Shown one piece after another: positions 30,201 to 45,720 of a stretch of 64,000 bases of DNA; within the stretch, counting starts at the first letter, position 1, and every line of letters begins with the position of its first letter. Source of the stretch: Piscicola geometra (taxonomy: Eukaryota > Annelida > Clitellata > Hirudinida > Piscicolidae); contig CALSEQ010000047.1 of NCBI GenBank assembly GCA_943735955.1, forward strand, positions 1-64,000, written 5' to 3'. A program made the translations under genes and the position numbers. A model generated the notes under the pieces. That model had not been told where the DNA came from, made no database searches, and saw only the letters and a program-made list of their open reading frames with translations.

Positions 30201-32600
30201 ATATATTGCATATTTACATATATTGCATATTTACATATATTGCATATTTACATAGATTGCATATTTACATATATTGCATATTTACATATATTGCATATTT
30301 ACATATATTGCATATTTACATATATTGCATATTAACATATATTGCATATTTACATATATTGCAAATTTACATATATTGCAAATTTACATATATTGCATAT
30401 TTACAAAAATTGCATATTTACATATATTGCATTATTACATATAGTGCATATTTACATATATTGCATATTTACATATGTTGCATATTTACATATATTGCAT
30501 ATTTACATATATTGCATATTTACATATATTGCATATCTATATATATTGCATATTTAAATATATTGCATATTTACATATATTGCATATTTACATATATTGC
30601 ATAATTACATATATTGCATATTTACATATATTGCATATTTACATATATTGCATATTTACATATATTGCATATTTACATATATTGCATATTTACATATATT
30701 GCATATTTACATATATTGCATATTTACATATATTGCATATTTACATATATTGCATATTTACATATATTGCATATTTACATATATTGCATATTTACATATA
30801 TTGCATAGTCACATATATTGCATATTTACATATATTGCATATTTACATATATTGCATATTTACATATATTGCATATTTACATATATTGCATATTTACATA
30901 TATTGCATATTTAATTATATTGCATATTTACATATATTGCATATTTACATATATTGCATATTTACATATATTGCATATTTAAATATATTGCATATTCACA
31001 TATATTGCATATTTACATATATTGCATATTTACATATATTGCATATTTACATATAATGCATATTTACATATATTGCATATTTACATCTATTGCATATTTA
31101 CATATATTGCATATTTACATATATTGCATATTTACATATATTGCATATTTACATATATTGCATATTTACATATATTGCATATTTACATATATTGCATATT
31201 TACATATATTGCATATCTATATATATTGCATATTTAAATATATTGCATATTTACATATATTGCATATTTACATATATTGCATAAATACATATATTGCATA
31301 TTTACATATATTGCGTATTTACATATATTGCATATTTACATATATTGCATATTTACATATATTGCATATTTACATATATTGCATATTTACATATATTGCA
31401 TATTTACATTAATTGCAAATTTACATATATTGCATATTTACATATATTGCATATTTACATATATTGCATATTTACATATATTGCATATTTACATATATTG
31501 CATATTTACATATATTGCATATTTACATATATTGCATATTTACATATATTGCATATTTACATATATTGCATATTTACATATATTGCATATTTACATATAT
31601 TGCATATTCACATATGTTGCATATTTACATATATTGCATATTTACATATATTGCATATTTAAATATATTGCATATTTACATATATTGCATATTTACATAT
31701 ATTGCATATTTACATATATTGCATACTTACATATATTGCATATTTACATATGATGCATATTTACATATATTGCATATTTACATATATTGCATATTTACAT
31801 ATATTGCATATTTACATATATTGCATATTTAAATATATTGCATATTTACATATATTGCATATTTACATATATTGCATAATTACATATATTGCATATTTAC
31901 ATATATTGCATATTTACATATATTGCATATTTACATATAATGCATATTTACATATATTGCATATTTACATATATTGCATATTTACATATATTGCATATTT
32001 ACATAAATTGCAAATTTACATATATTGCATATTTACATATATTGCATATTTACATATATTGCATATTTACATATATTGCATATTTACATATATTGCATAT
32101 TTACATATATTGCATATTTACATATATTGCATATTTACATATATTGCATATTTAAATATATTGCATATTCACATATATTGCATATATACATATATTGCAT
32201 ATTTACATATATTGCATATTTACATATATTGCATATTTACATATATTGCATATTTACATCTATTGCATATTTACATATATTGCATATTTACATATATTGC
32301 ATATTTACATATATTGCATATTTACATATATTGCATATTTACATATATTGCATATTTACATATATTGCATATTTACATATATTGCATATCTATATATATT
32401 GCATATTTAAATATATTGCATATTTACATATATTGCATATTTACATATATTGCATATTTACATATATTGCATATTTACATATATTGCATATTTACATATA
32501 TTGCATATTTACATATATTGCATATTTACATATGTTGCATATTTACATATATTGCATATTTACATATATTGCATATTTAAATATATTGCATATTTACATA
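30200..32600 (+). repeat. Family F, founding part: 69-monomer repeat without the short monomers
   Basis: The marker gcatatctatat followed by tttaaat has its c at 30537, 31217 and 32390. The spacings are 680 (40 x 17) and 1,173 bp (69 x 17). The 31217 unit also contains catattaattgcaaattt near 31406, attgcatactt near 31725 and atgatgcat near 31750, as do the later F units. The one-base-short acatatttgcat monomer seen in later units is absent, so the unit is 1,173 rather than 1,171 bp. Confidence 0.85.
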
Positions 32601-32911
32601 TATTGCATATTTACATATATTGCATATTTACATATATTGCATACTTACATATATTGCATATTTACATATGATGCATATTTACATATATTGCATATTTACA
32701 TATATTGCATATTTACATATATTGCATATTTACATATATTGCATATTTAAATATATTGCATATTTACATATATTGCATATTTACATATATTGCATAATTA
32801 CATATATTGCATATTTACATATATTGCATATTTACATATATTGCATATTTACATATATTGCATATTTACATATATTGCATATTTACATATATTGCATATT
32901 TACATATATTG

Positions 32912-33125
32912 CATACTTACATAAATTGCAAATTTACATATATTGCATATTTACATATATTGCATATTTACATATATTGCATATTTACATATATTGCATA
33001 TTTACATATATTGCATATTTACATATATTGCATATTTACATATATTGCATATTTACATATATTGCATATTTACATATATTGCATATTTACATATATTGCA
33101 TATTTACATATATTGCATACTTACA
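32912..33125 (+). repeat. 204-bp local duplication (12 monomers)
   Basis: The compound marker atacttacataaattgc occurs at c 32916 and again at c 33120, exactly 204 bp apart. Superunit copy B has only one, at c 38087, so the extra 12 monomers were gained in A or lost in B after the two superunits separated. Confidence 0.85.
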
Positions 33126-35566
33126 TAAATTGCAAATTTACATATATTGCATATTTACATATATTGCATATTTACATATATTGCATATTTACATATATTG
33201 CATATTTACATATATTGCATATTTACATATATTGCATATTTACATATATTGCATATTTACATATATTGCATATTTACATATATTGCATATTTACATATAT
33301 TGCATATTTACATATATTGCATATTTACATATATTGCAAATTTACATATATTGCATATTTACAAAAATTGCATATTTACATATATTGCATTATTACATAT
33401 AGTGCATATTTACATATATTGCATATTTACATATGTTGCATATTTACATATATTGCATATTTACATATATTGCATATTTACATATATTGCATATCTATAT
33501 ATATTGCATATTTAAATATATTGCATATTTACATATATTGCATATTTACATATATTGCATATTTACATATATTGCATATTTACATATATTGCATATTCAC
33601 ATATATTGCATATTTACATATATTGCAAATTTACATATATTGCAAATTTACATATATTGCATATTTACAAAAATTGCATATTTACATATATTGCATATTT
33701 ACATATAGTGCATATTTACATATATTGCATATTTACATATGTTGCATATTTACATATATTGCATATTTACATATATTGCATATTTACATATATTGCATAT
33801 TTACATATATTGCATTATTACATATAGTGCATATTTACATATATTGCATATTTACATATATTGCATATTTACATATATTGCATATTTACATATATTGCAT
33901 ATTTACATATATTGCATATTCACATATATTGCATATTTACATATATTGCATATTTACATATATTGCATATTTACATATATTGCATATTTACATATATTGC
34001 ATATTTACATATATTGCATAGTCACATATATTGCATATTTACATATATTGCATATTTACATATATTGCATATTTACATATATTGCATATTTACATATATT
34101 GCATATTTACATATATTGCATATTTACATATATTGCATATTTACATATATTGCATATTTACATATATTGCATATTTAAATATATTGCATATTCACATATA
34201 TTGCATATTTACATATATTGCATATTTACATATATTGCATATTTACATATATTGCATATTTACATATATTGCATATTTACATATATTGCATATTTACATA
34301 TATTGCATATTTACATAGATTGCATATTTACATATATTGCATATTTACATATATTGCATATTTACATATATTGCATATTTACATATATTGCATATCTATA
34401 TATATTGCATATTTAAATATATTGCATATTTACATATATTGCATATTTACATATATTGCATATTTACATATATTGCATATTTACATATATTGCATATTTA
34501 CATATATTGCATATTTACATTAATTGCAAATTTACATATATTGCATATTTACATATATTGCATATTTACATATATTGCATATTTACATATATTGCATATT
34601 TACATATATTGCATATTTACATATATTGCATATTTACATATGTTGCATATTTACATATATTGCATATTTACATATATTGCATATTTACATATATTGCATA
34701 TTTACATATGTTGCATATTTACATATATTGCATATTTACATATATTGCATATTTAAATATATTGCATATTTACATATATTGCATATTTACATATATTGCA
34801 TATTTACATATATTGCATACTTACATATATTGCATATTTACATATGATGCATATTTACATATATTGCATATTTACATATATTGCATATTTACATATATTG
34901 CATATTTACATATATTGCATATTTACATATATTGCATATTTACATATATTGCATATTTACATATATTGCATATTTACATATATTGCATATTTACATAAAT
35001 TGCAAATTTACATATATTGCATATTTACATATATTGCATATTTACATATATTGCATATTTACATATATTGCATATTTACATATATTGCATATTTACATAT
35101 ATTGCATATTTACATATATTGCATATTTACATATTTGCATATTTACATATATTGCATTTTTACATATATTGCATATTTACATATATTGCATATTTACATA
35201 TATTGCATATTTACATATATTGCATATTTACATATATTGCATATTTACATATATTGCATATTTACATATATTGCATATTTACATATATTGCATATTTACA
35301 TATTTGCATATTTACATATATTGCATATTTACATATATTGCATATTTACATATATTGCATATTTACATATATTGCATATTTACATATATTGCATATTTAC
35401 ATATATTGCATATTTACATATATTGCATATTTACATATATTGCATATTTACATATATTGCATATTTACATATATTGCATATTTACATAGATTGCATATTT
35501 ACATATATTGCATATTTACATATATTGCATATTTACATATATTGCATATTTACATATATTGCATAT

Positions 35567-35640
35567 CTATATATATTGCATATTTAAATATATTGCATAT
35601 ATTGCATATTTACATATATTGCATATTTACATATATTGCA
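35567..35640 (+). repeat. 144-bp deletion junction inside the F repeat
   Basis: At about 35590-35605 the sequence reads tgcatatattgcat, where a normal unit has tgcatatttacatatattgc. Eight bases (ttacatat) are missing at the junction. Compared with the other F units, a further 136 bp, including the catattaattgcaaattt marker expected near 35690, is also missing. The total loss is 144 bp, not a multiple of 17, so the exchange was out of register and joined two short AT repeats. Confidence 0.85.
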
Positions 35641-37769
35641 TATTTACATATATTGCATATTTACATATGTTGCATATTTACATATATTGCATATTTACAT
35701 ATATTGCATATTTACATATATTGCATATTTACATATGTTGCATATTTACATATATTGCATATTTACATATATTGCATATTTAAATATATTGCATATTTAC
35801 ATATATTGCATATTTACATATATTGCATATTTACATATATTGCATACTTACATATATTGCATATTTACATATGATGCATATTTACATATATTGCATATTT
35901 ACATATATTGCATATTTACATATATTGCATATTTACATATATTGCATATTTACATATATTGCATATTTACATATATTGCATATTTACATATATTGCATAT
36001 TTACATATATTGCATATTTACATAAATTGCAAATTTACATATATTGCATATTTACATATATTGCATATTTACATATATTGCATATTTACATATATTGCAT
36101 ATTTACATATATTGCATATTTACATATATTGCATATTTACATATATTGCATATTTACATATTTGCATATTTACATATATTGCATTTTTACATATATTGCA
36201 TATTTACATATATTGCATATTTACATATATTGCATATTTACATATATTGCATATTTACATATATTGCATATTTACATATATTGCATATTTACATATATTG
36301 CATATTTACATATATTGCATATTTACATATTTGCATATTTACATATATTGCATATTTACATATATTGCATATTTACATATATTGCATATTTACATATATT
36401 GCATATTTACATATATTGCATATTTACATATATTGCATATTTACATATATTGCATATTTACATATATTGCATATTTACATATATTGCATATTTACATATA
36501 TTGCATATTTACATAGATTGCATATTTACATATATTGCATATTTACATATATTGCATATTTACATATATTGCATATTTACATATATTGCATATCTATATA
36601 TATTGCATATTTAAATATATTGCATATTTACATATATTGCATATTTACATATATTGCATATTTACATATATTGCATATTTACATATATTGCATATTTACA
36701 TATATTGCATATTTACATTAATTGCAAATTTACATATATTGCATATTTACATATATTGCATATTTACATATACTGCATATTTACATATATTGCATATTTA
36801 CATATATTGCATATTTACATATATTGCATATTTACATATGTTGCATATTTACATATATTGCATATTTACATATATTGCATATTTACATATATTGCATATT
36901 TACATATGTTGCATATTTACATATATTGCATATTTACATATATTGCATATTTAAATATATTGCATATTTACATATATTGCATATTTACATATATTGCATA
37001 TTTACATATATTGCATACTTACATATATTGCATATTTACATATGATGCATATTTACATATATTGCATATTTACATATATTGCATATTTACATATATTGCA
37101 TATTTACATATATTGCATATTTACATATATTGCATATTTACATATATTGCATATTTACATATATTGCATATTTACATATATTGCATATTTACATAAATTG
37201 CAAATTTACATATATTGCATATTTACATATATTGCATATTTACATATATTGCATATTTACATATATTGCATATTTACATATATTGCATATTTACATATAT
37301 TGCATATTTACATATATTGCATATTTACATATTTGCATATTTACATATATTGCATTTTTACATATATTGCATATTTACATATATTGCATATTTACATATA
37401 TTGCATATTTACATATATTGCATATTTACATATATTGCATATTTAAATATATTGCATATTTACATATATTGCATATTTACATATATTGCATATTTACATA
37501 TTTGCATATTTACATATATTGCATATTTACATATATTGCATATTTACATATATTGCATATTTACATATGTTGCATATTTACATATATTGCATATTTACAT
37601 ATATTGCATATTTACATATATTGCATATTTACATATATTGCATATTTACATATATTGCATATTTACATATATTGCATATTTACATATATTGCATATTTAC
37701 ATATATTGCATATTTACATATATTGCATATTTACATAAATTGCAAATTTACATATATTGCATATTTAAA

Positions 37770-40700
37770 TATATTGCATATTTACATATATTGCATATTT
37801 ACATATATTGCATACTTACATATATTGCATATTTACATATGATGCATATTTACATATATTGCATATTTACATATATTGCATATTTACATATATTGCATAT
37901 TTACATATATTGCATATTTAAATATATTGCATATTTACATATATTGCATATTTACATATATTGCATAATTACATATATTGCATATTTACATATATTGCAT
38001 ATTTACATATATTGCATATTTACATATATTGCATATTTACATATATTGCATATTTACATATATTGCATATTTACATATATTGCATACTTACATAAATTGC
38101 AAATTTACATATATTGCATATTTACATATATTGCATATTTACATATATTGCATATTTACATATATTGCATATTTACATATATTGCATATTTACATATATT
38201 GCATATTTACATATATTGCATATTTACATATATTGCATATTTACATATATTGCATATTTACATATATTGCATATTTACATATATTGCATATTTACATATA
38301 TTGCAAATTTACATATATTGCATATTTACAAAAATTGCATATTTACATATATTGCATTATTACATATAGTGCATATTTACATATATTGCATATTTACATA
38401 TGTTGCATATTTACATATATTGCATATTTACATATATTGCATATTTACATATATTGCATATCTATATATATTGCATATTTAAATATATTGCATATTTACA
38501 TATATTGCATATTTACATATATTGCATATTTACATATATTGCATATTTACATATATTGCATATTCACATATATTGCATATTTACATATATTGCAAATTTA
38601 CATATATTGCAAATTTACATATATTGCATATTTACAAAAATTGCATATTTACATATATTGCATATTTACATATAGTGCATATTTACATATATTGCATATT
38701 TACATATGTTGCATATTTACATATATTGCATATTTACATATATTGCATATTTACATATATTGCATATTTACATATATTGCATTATTACATATAGTGCATA
38801 TTTACATATATTGCATATTTACATATATTGCATATTTACATATATTGCATATTTACATATATTGCATATTTACATATATTGCATATTCACATATATTGCA
38901 TATTTACATATATTGCATATTTACATATATTGCATATTTACATATATTGCATATTTACATATATTGCATATTTACATATATTGCATAGTCACATATATTG
39001 CATATTTACATATATTGCATATTTACATATATTGCATATTTACATATATTGCATATTTACATATATTGCATATTTACATATATTGCATATTTACATATAT
39101 TGCATATTTACATATATTGCATATTTACATATATTGCATATTTAAATATATTGCATATTCACATATATTGCATATTTACATATATTGCATATTTACATAT
39201 ATTGCATATTTACATATATTGCATATTTACATATATTGCATATTTACATATATTGCATATTTACATATATTGCATATTTACATAGATTGCATATTTACAT
39301 ATATTGCATATTTACATATATTGCATATTTACATATATTGCATATTTACATATATTGCATATCTATATATATTGCATATTTAAATATATTGCATATTTAC
39401 ATATATTGCATATTTACATATATTGCATATTTACATATATTGCATATTTACATATATTGCATATTTACATATATTGCATATTTACATTAATTGCAAATTT
39501 ACATATATTGCATATTTACATATATTGCATATTTACATATATTGCATATTTACATATATTGCATATTTACATATATTGCATATTTACATATATTGCATAT
39601 TTACATATGTTGCATATTTACATATATTGCATATTTACATATATTGCATATTTACATATATTGCATATTTACATATGTTGCATATTTACATATATTGCAT
39701 ATTTACATATATTGCATATTTAAATATATTGCATATTTACATATATTGCATATTTACATATATTGCATATTTACATATATTGCATACTTACATATATTGC
39801 ATATTTACATATGATGCATATTTACATATATTGCATATTTACATATATTGCATATTTACATATATTGCATATTTACATATATTGCATATTTACATATATT
39901 GCATATTTACATATATTGCATATTTACATATATTGCATATTTACATATATTGCATATTTACATAAATTGCAAATTTACATATATTGCATATTTACATATA
40001 TTGCATATTTACATATATTGCATATTTACATATATTGCATATTTACATATATTGCATATTTACATATATTGCATATTTACATATATTGCATATTTACATA
40101 TTTGCATATTTACATATATTGCATTTTTACATATATTGCATATTTACATATATTGCATATTTACATATATTGCATATTTACATATATTGCATATTTACAT
40201 ATATTGCATATTTACATATATTGCATATTTACATATATTGCATATTTACATATATTGCATATTTACATATTTGCATATTTACATATATTGCATATTTACA
40301 TATATTGCATATTTACATATATTGCATATTTACATATATTGCATATTTACATATATTGCATATTTACATATATTGCATATTTACATATATTGCATATTTA
40401 CATATATTGCATATTTACATATATTGCATATTTACATATATTGCATATTTACATAGATTGCATATTTACATATATTGCATATTTACATATATTGCATATT
40501 TACATATATTGCATATTTACATATATTGCATATCTATATATATTGCATATTTAAATATATTGCATATTTACATATATTGCATATTTACATATATTGCATA
40601 TTTACATATATTGCATATTTACATATATTGCATATTTACATATATTGCATATTTACATTAATTGCAAATTTACATATATTGCATATTTACATATATTGCA

Positions 40701-42950
40701 TATTTACATATATTGCATATTTACATATATTGCATATTTACATATATTGCATATTTACATATATTGCATATTTACATATGTTGCATATTTACATATATTG
40801 CATATTTACATATATTGCATATTTACATATATTGCATATTTACATATGTTGCATATTTACATATATTGCATATTTACATATATTGCATATTTAAATATAT
40901 TGCATATTTACATATATTGCATATTTACATATATTGCATATTTACATATATTGCATACTTACATATATTGCATATTTACATATGATGCATATTTACATAT
41001 ATTGCATATTTACATATATTGCATATTTACATATATTGCATATTTACATATATTGCATATTTACATATATTGCATATTTACATATATTGCATATTTACAT
41101 ATATTGCATATTTACATATATTGCATATTTACATAAATTGCAAATTTACATATATTGCATATTTACATATATTGCATATTTACATATATTGCATATTTAC
41201 ATATATTGCATATTTACATATATTGCATATTTACATATATTGCATATTTACATATATTGCATATTTACATATTTGCATATTTACATATATTGCATTTTTA
41301 CATATATTGCATATTTACATATATTGCATATTTACATATATTGCATATTTACATATATTGCATATTTACATATATTGCATATTTACATATATTGCATATT
41401 TACATATATTGCATATTTACATATATTGCATATTTACATATTTGCATATTTACATATATTGCATATTTACATATATTGCATATTTACATATATTGCATAT
41501 TTACATATATTGCATATTTACATATATTGCATATTTACATATATTGCATATTTACATATATTGCATATTTACATATATTGCATATTTACATATATTGCAT
41601 ATTTACATATATTGCATATTTACATAGATTGCATATTTACATATATTGCATATTTACATATATTGCATATTTACATATATTGCATATTTACATATATTGC
41701 ATATCTATATATATTGCATATTTAAATATATTGCATATTTACATATATTGCATATTTACATATATTGCATATTTACATATATTGCATATTTACATATATT
41801 GCATATTTACATATATTGCATATTTACATTAATTGCAAATTTACATATATTGCATATTTACATATATTGCATATTTACATATACTGCATATTTACATATA
41901 TTGCATATTTACATATATTGCATATTTACATATATTGCATATTTACATATGTTGCATATTTACATATATTGCATATTTACATATATTGCATATTTACATA
42001 TATTGCATATTTACATATGTTGCATATTTACATATATTGCATATTTACATATATTGCATATTTAAATATATTGCATATTTACATATATTGCATATTTACA
42101 TATATTGCATATTTACATATATTGCATACTTACATATATTGCATATTTACATATGATGCATATTTACATATATTGCATATTTACATATATTGCATATTTA
42201 CATATATTGCATATTTACATATATTGCATATTTACATATATTGCATATTTACATATATTGCATATTTACATATATTGCATATTTACATATATTGCATATT
42301 TACATAAATTGCAAATTTACATATATTGCATATTTACATATATTGCATATTTACATATATTGCATATTTACATATATTGCATATTTACATATATTGCATA
42401 TTTACATATATTGCATATTTACATATATTGCATATTTACATATTTGCATATTTACATATATTGCATTTTTACATATATTGCATATTTACATATATTGCAT
42501 ATTTACATATATTGCATATTTACATATATTGCATATTTACATATATTGCATATTTAAATATATTGCATATTTACATATATTGCATATTTACATATATTGC
42601 ATATTTACATATTTGCATATTTACATATATTGCATATTTACATATATTGCATATTTACATATATTGCATATTTACATATGTTGCATATTTACATATATTG
42701 CATATTTACATATATTGCATATTTACATATATTGCATATTTACATATATTGCATATTTACATATATTGCATATTTACATATATTGCATATTTACATATAT
42801 TGCATATTTACATATATTGCATATTTACATATATTGCATATTTACATAAATTGCAAATTTACATATATTGCATATTTAAATATATTGCATATTTACATAT
42901 ATTGCATATTTACATATATTGCATATTTACATATATTGCATATTTACATA
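37770..42950 (+). repeat. Family F superunit copy B (about 5.1 kb)
   Basis: Copy B repeats copy A in tandem. The gcatatctatat marker is at 38462, 39363, 40534 and 41705. The first two are 4,967 bp after their counterparts in A (33495 and 34396). After the site of the 144-bp deletion in A the offset becomes 5,111 bp, so B keeps the full-length unit. B has two exact 1,171-bp intervals in a row (39363-40534-41705). Both copies share the private tactgcat change in the last unit (36774 and 41885) and a tttaaat change near 37446 and 42557. Confidence 0.9.
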
Positions 42951-45040
42951 TATTGCATATTTACATATATTGCATATTTACATATACTGCATATTTACAT
43001 ATGTTGCATATTTACATATATTGAATATTCACATATATTGCATATTTACATATATTGCATATTTACATATATTGCATATTTACATATATTGCATATTTAC
43101 ATATATTGCATATTTACATATATTGCATATTTACATATATTGCATATTTACATATATTGCATATTTACATATATTGCATATTTACATATATTGCATATTT
43201 ACATATATTGCATATTTACATATATTGCATATTTACATATATTGCATATTTACATATATTGCATATTTACATATACTGCATATTTACATATATTGCATAT
43301 TTACATATATTGCATATTTACATATATTGCATATTTACATAAATTGCATATTTACATATATTGCATATTTACATATATTGCATATTTACATATATTGCAT
43401 ATTTACATATATTGCATATTTACATATATTGCATATTTACATATATTGCATATTTACATATATTGCATATTTACATATATTGCATATTTACATATATTGC
43501 ATATTTACATATATTGCATATTTACATATATTGCATATTTACATATATTGCATATTTACATATATTGCATATTTACATATATTGCATATTTAAATATATT
43601 GCATATTCACATATATTGCATATTTACATATATTGCATATTAACATATATTGCATATTTACATATATTGCATATTTACATATATTGCATATTTACATATA
43701 TTGCATATTTACATATATTGCATATTTACATATATTGCATATTTACATATATTGCATATTTACATATATTGCATATTTACATATATTGCATATTTACATA
43801 TATTGCATTTTTACATATATTGCATATTTACATATATTGCATATTTACATATTTGCATATTTACATATATTGCATATTTACATATATTGCATATTTACAT
43901 ATATTGCATATTTACATATACTGCATATTTACATATGTTGCATATTTACATATATTGAATATTCACATATATTGCATATTTACATATATTGCATATTTAC
44001 ATATATTGCATATTTACATATATTGCATATTTACATATATTGCATATTTACATATATTGCATATTTACATATATTGCATATTTACATATATTGCATATTT
44101 ACATATATTGCATATTTACATATATTGCATATTTACATATATTGCATATTTACATATATTGCATATTTACATATATTGCATATTTACATATACTGCATAT
44201 TTACATATATTGCATATTTACATATATTGCATATTTACATATATTGCATATTTACATAAATTGCATGTTTACATATATTGCATATTTACATATATTGCAT
44301 ATTTACATATATTGCATATTTACATATATTGCATATTTACATATATTGCATATTCACATATATTGCATATTTACATATATTGCATATTTACATATATTGC
44401 ATATTTACATATATTGCATATTTACATATATTGCATATTTACATATATTGCATATTTACATATATTGCATATTTACATATATTGCATATTTACATATATT
44501 GCATATTTACATATATTGCATATTTAAATATATTGCATATTCACATATATTGCATATTTACATATATTGCATATTAACATATATTGCATATTTACATATA
44601 TTGCATATTTACATATATTGCATATTTACATATATTGCATATTTACATATATTGCATATTTACATATATTGCATATTTACATATATTGCATATTTACATA
44701 TATTGCATATTTACATATATTGCATATTTACATATATTGCATATTTAAATATACTGCTTATTTACATATATTGCATATTTACATATATTGCATATTTACA
44801 TATATTGCATAATTACATATATTGCATATTTACATATATTGCTAATTTACATATATTGTATATTTACATATATTGCATATTTACATATATTGCATATTTA
44901 CATATATTGCATATTTATATTTATTGCATATTTACATAAATTGCAAATTTACATATATTGCATATTTACATATATTAAATATTTACATATATTGCATATT
45001 TACATATATTGCATATTTACATATATTGCATATTTACATA
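42950..45040 (+). repeat. Block G, part 1: source of the 5,385-bp-offset duplication
   Basis: Markers tttaaat, attcacat, taacat (about 43593-43632), the short monomer acatatttgcat near 43855, tactgcat, atgttgcat, ttgaatattcacat (about 43968), and cataaattgcatgttt near 44258 all recur 5,385 bp later at 48.97-50.5 kb. The stretch 42950-43590 has tactgcat, atgttgcat and ttgaatattcac near 42985-43030, followed by mostly consensus monomers. Confidence 0.85.
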
Positions 45041-45720
45041 TATTGCATATTCACATATATTGCATATTTACATATATTGCATATTTACATATATTGCATA
45101 TTTACATATATTGCATATTTACATATATTGCATATTTACATATATTGCATATTTACATATATTGCATATTTACATATATTGCATATTTACATATATTGCA
45201 TATTTACATATATTGCATATTTAAATATATTGCATATTCACATATATTGCATATTTACATATATTGCATATTAACATATATTGCATATTTACATATATTG
45301 CATATTTACATATATTGCATATTTACATATATTGCATATTTACATATATTGCATATTTACATATATTGCATATTTACATATATTGCATATTTACATATAT
45401 TGCATATTTACATATATTGCATATTTACATATATTGCATATTTAAATATACTGCTTATTTACATATATTGCATATTTACATATATTGCATATTTACATAT
45501 ATTGCATAATTACATATATTGCATATTTACATATATTGCTAATTTACATATATTGTATATTTACATATATTGCATATTTACATATATTGCATATTTACAT
45601 ATATTGCATATTTATATTTATTGCATATTTACATAAATTGCAAATTTACATATATTGCATATTTACATATATTAAATATTTACATATATTGCATATTTAC
45701 ATATATTGCATATTTACATA
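44500..45720 (+). repeat. 697-bp tandem duplication in block G
   Basis: The compound tttaaatatactgctta has its aaa at 44747 and 45444, 697 bp (41 x 17) apart. It is followed in both copies by gcataatt, gctaattt, attgtatattt, catatttatattta, cataaattgcaaattt and attaaatattt. Only one copy of this 697-bp unit is present at each of two other sites, 50132 and 52120. Confidence 0.88.

Larger units (their letters stand above)
32600..37770 (+). repeat. Family F superunit copy A (about 5.17 kb)
   Basis: The segment starts with the atacttacat/atgatgcat pair (about 32640-32675) and contains the gcatatctatat marker at 33495, 34396, 35567 and 36594. The spacing 34396-35567 is 1,171 bp (69 x 17 - 2, two short monomers per unit). 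The spacing 35567-36594 is only 1,027 bp because of a 144-bp deletion at about 35599. Upstream, a 204-bp (12-monomer) local duplication repeats atacttacataaattgc at 32916 and 33120. All F markers reappear in copy B at offsets of 4,967 or 5,111 bp. Confidence 0.9.
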
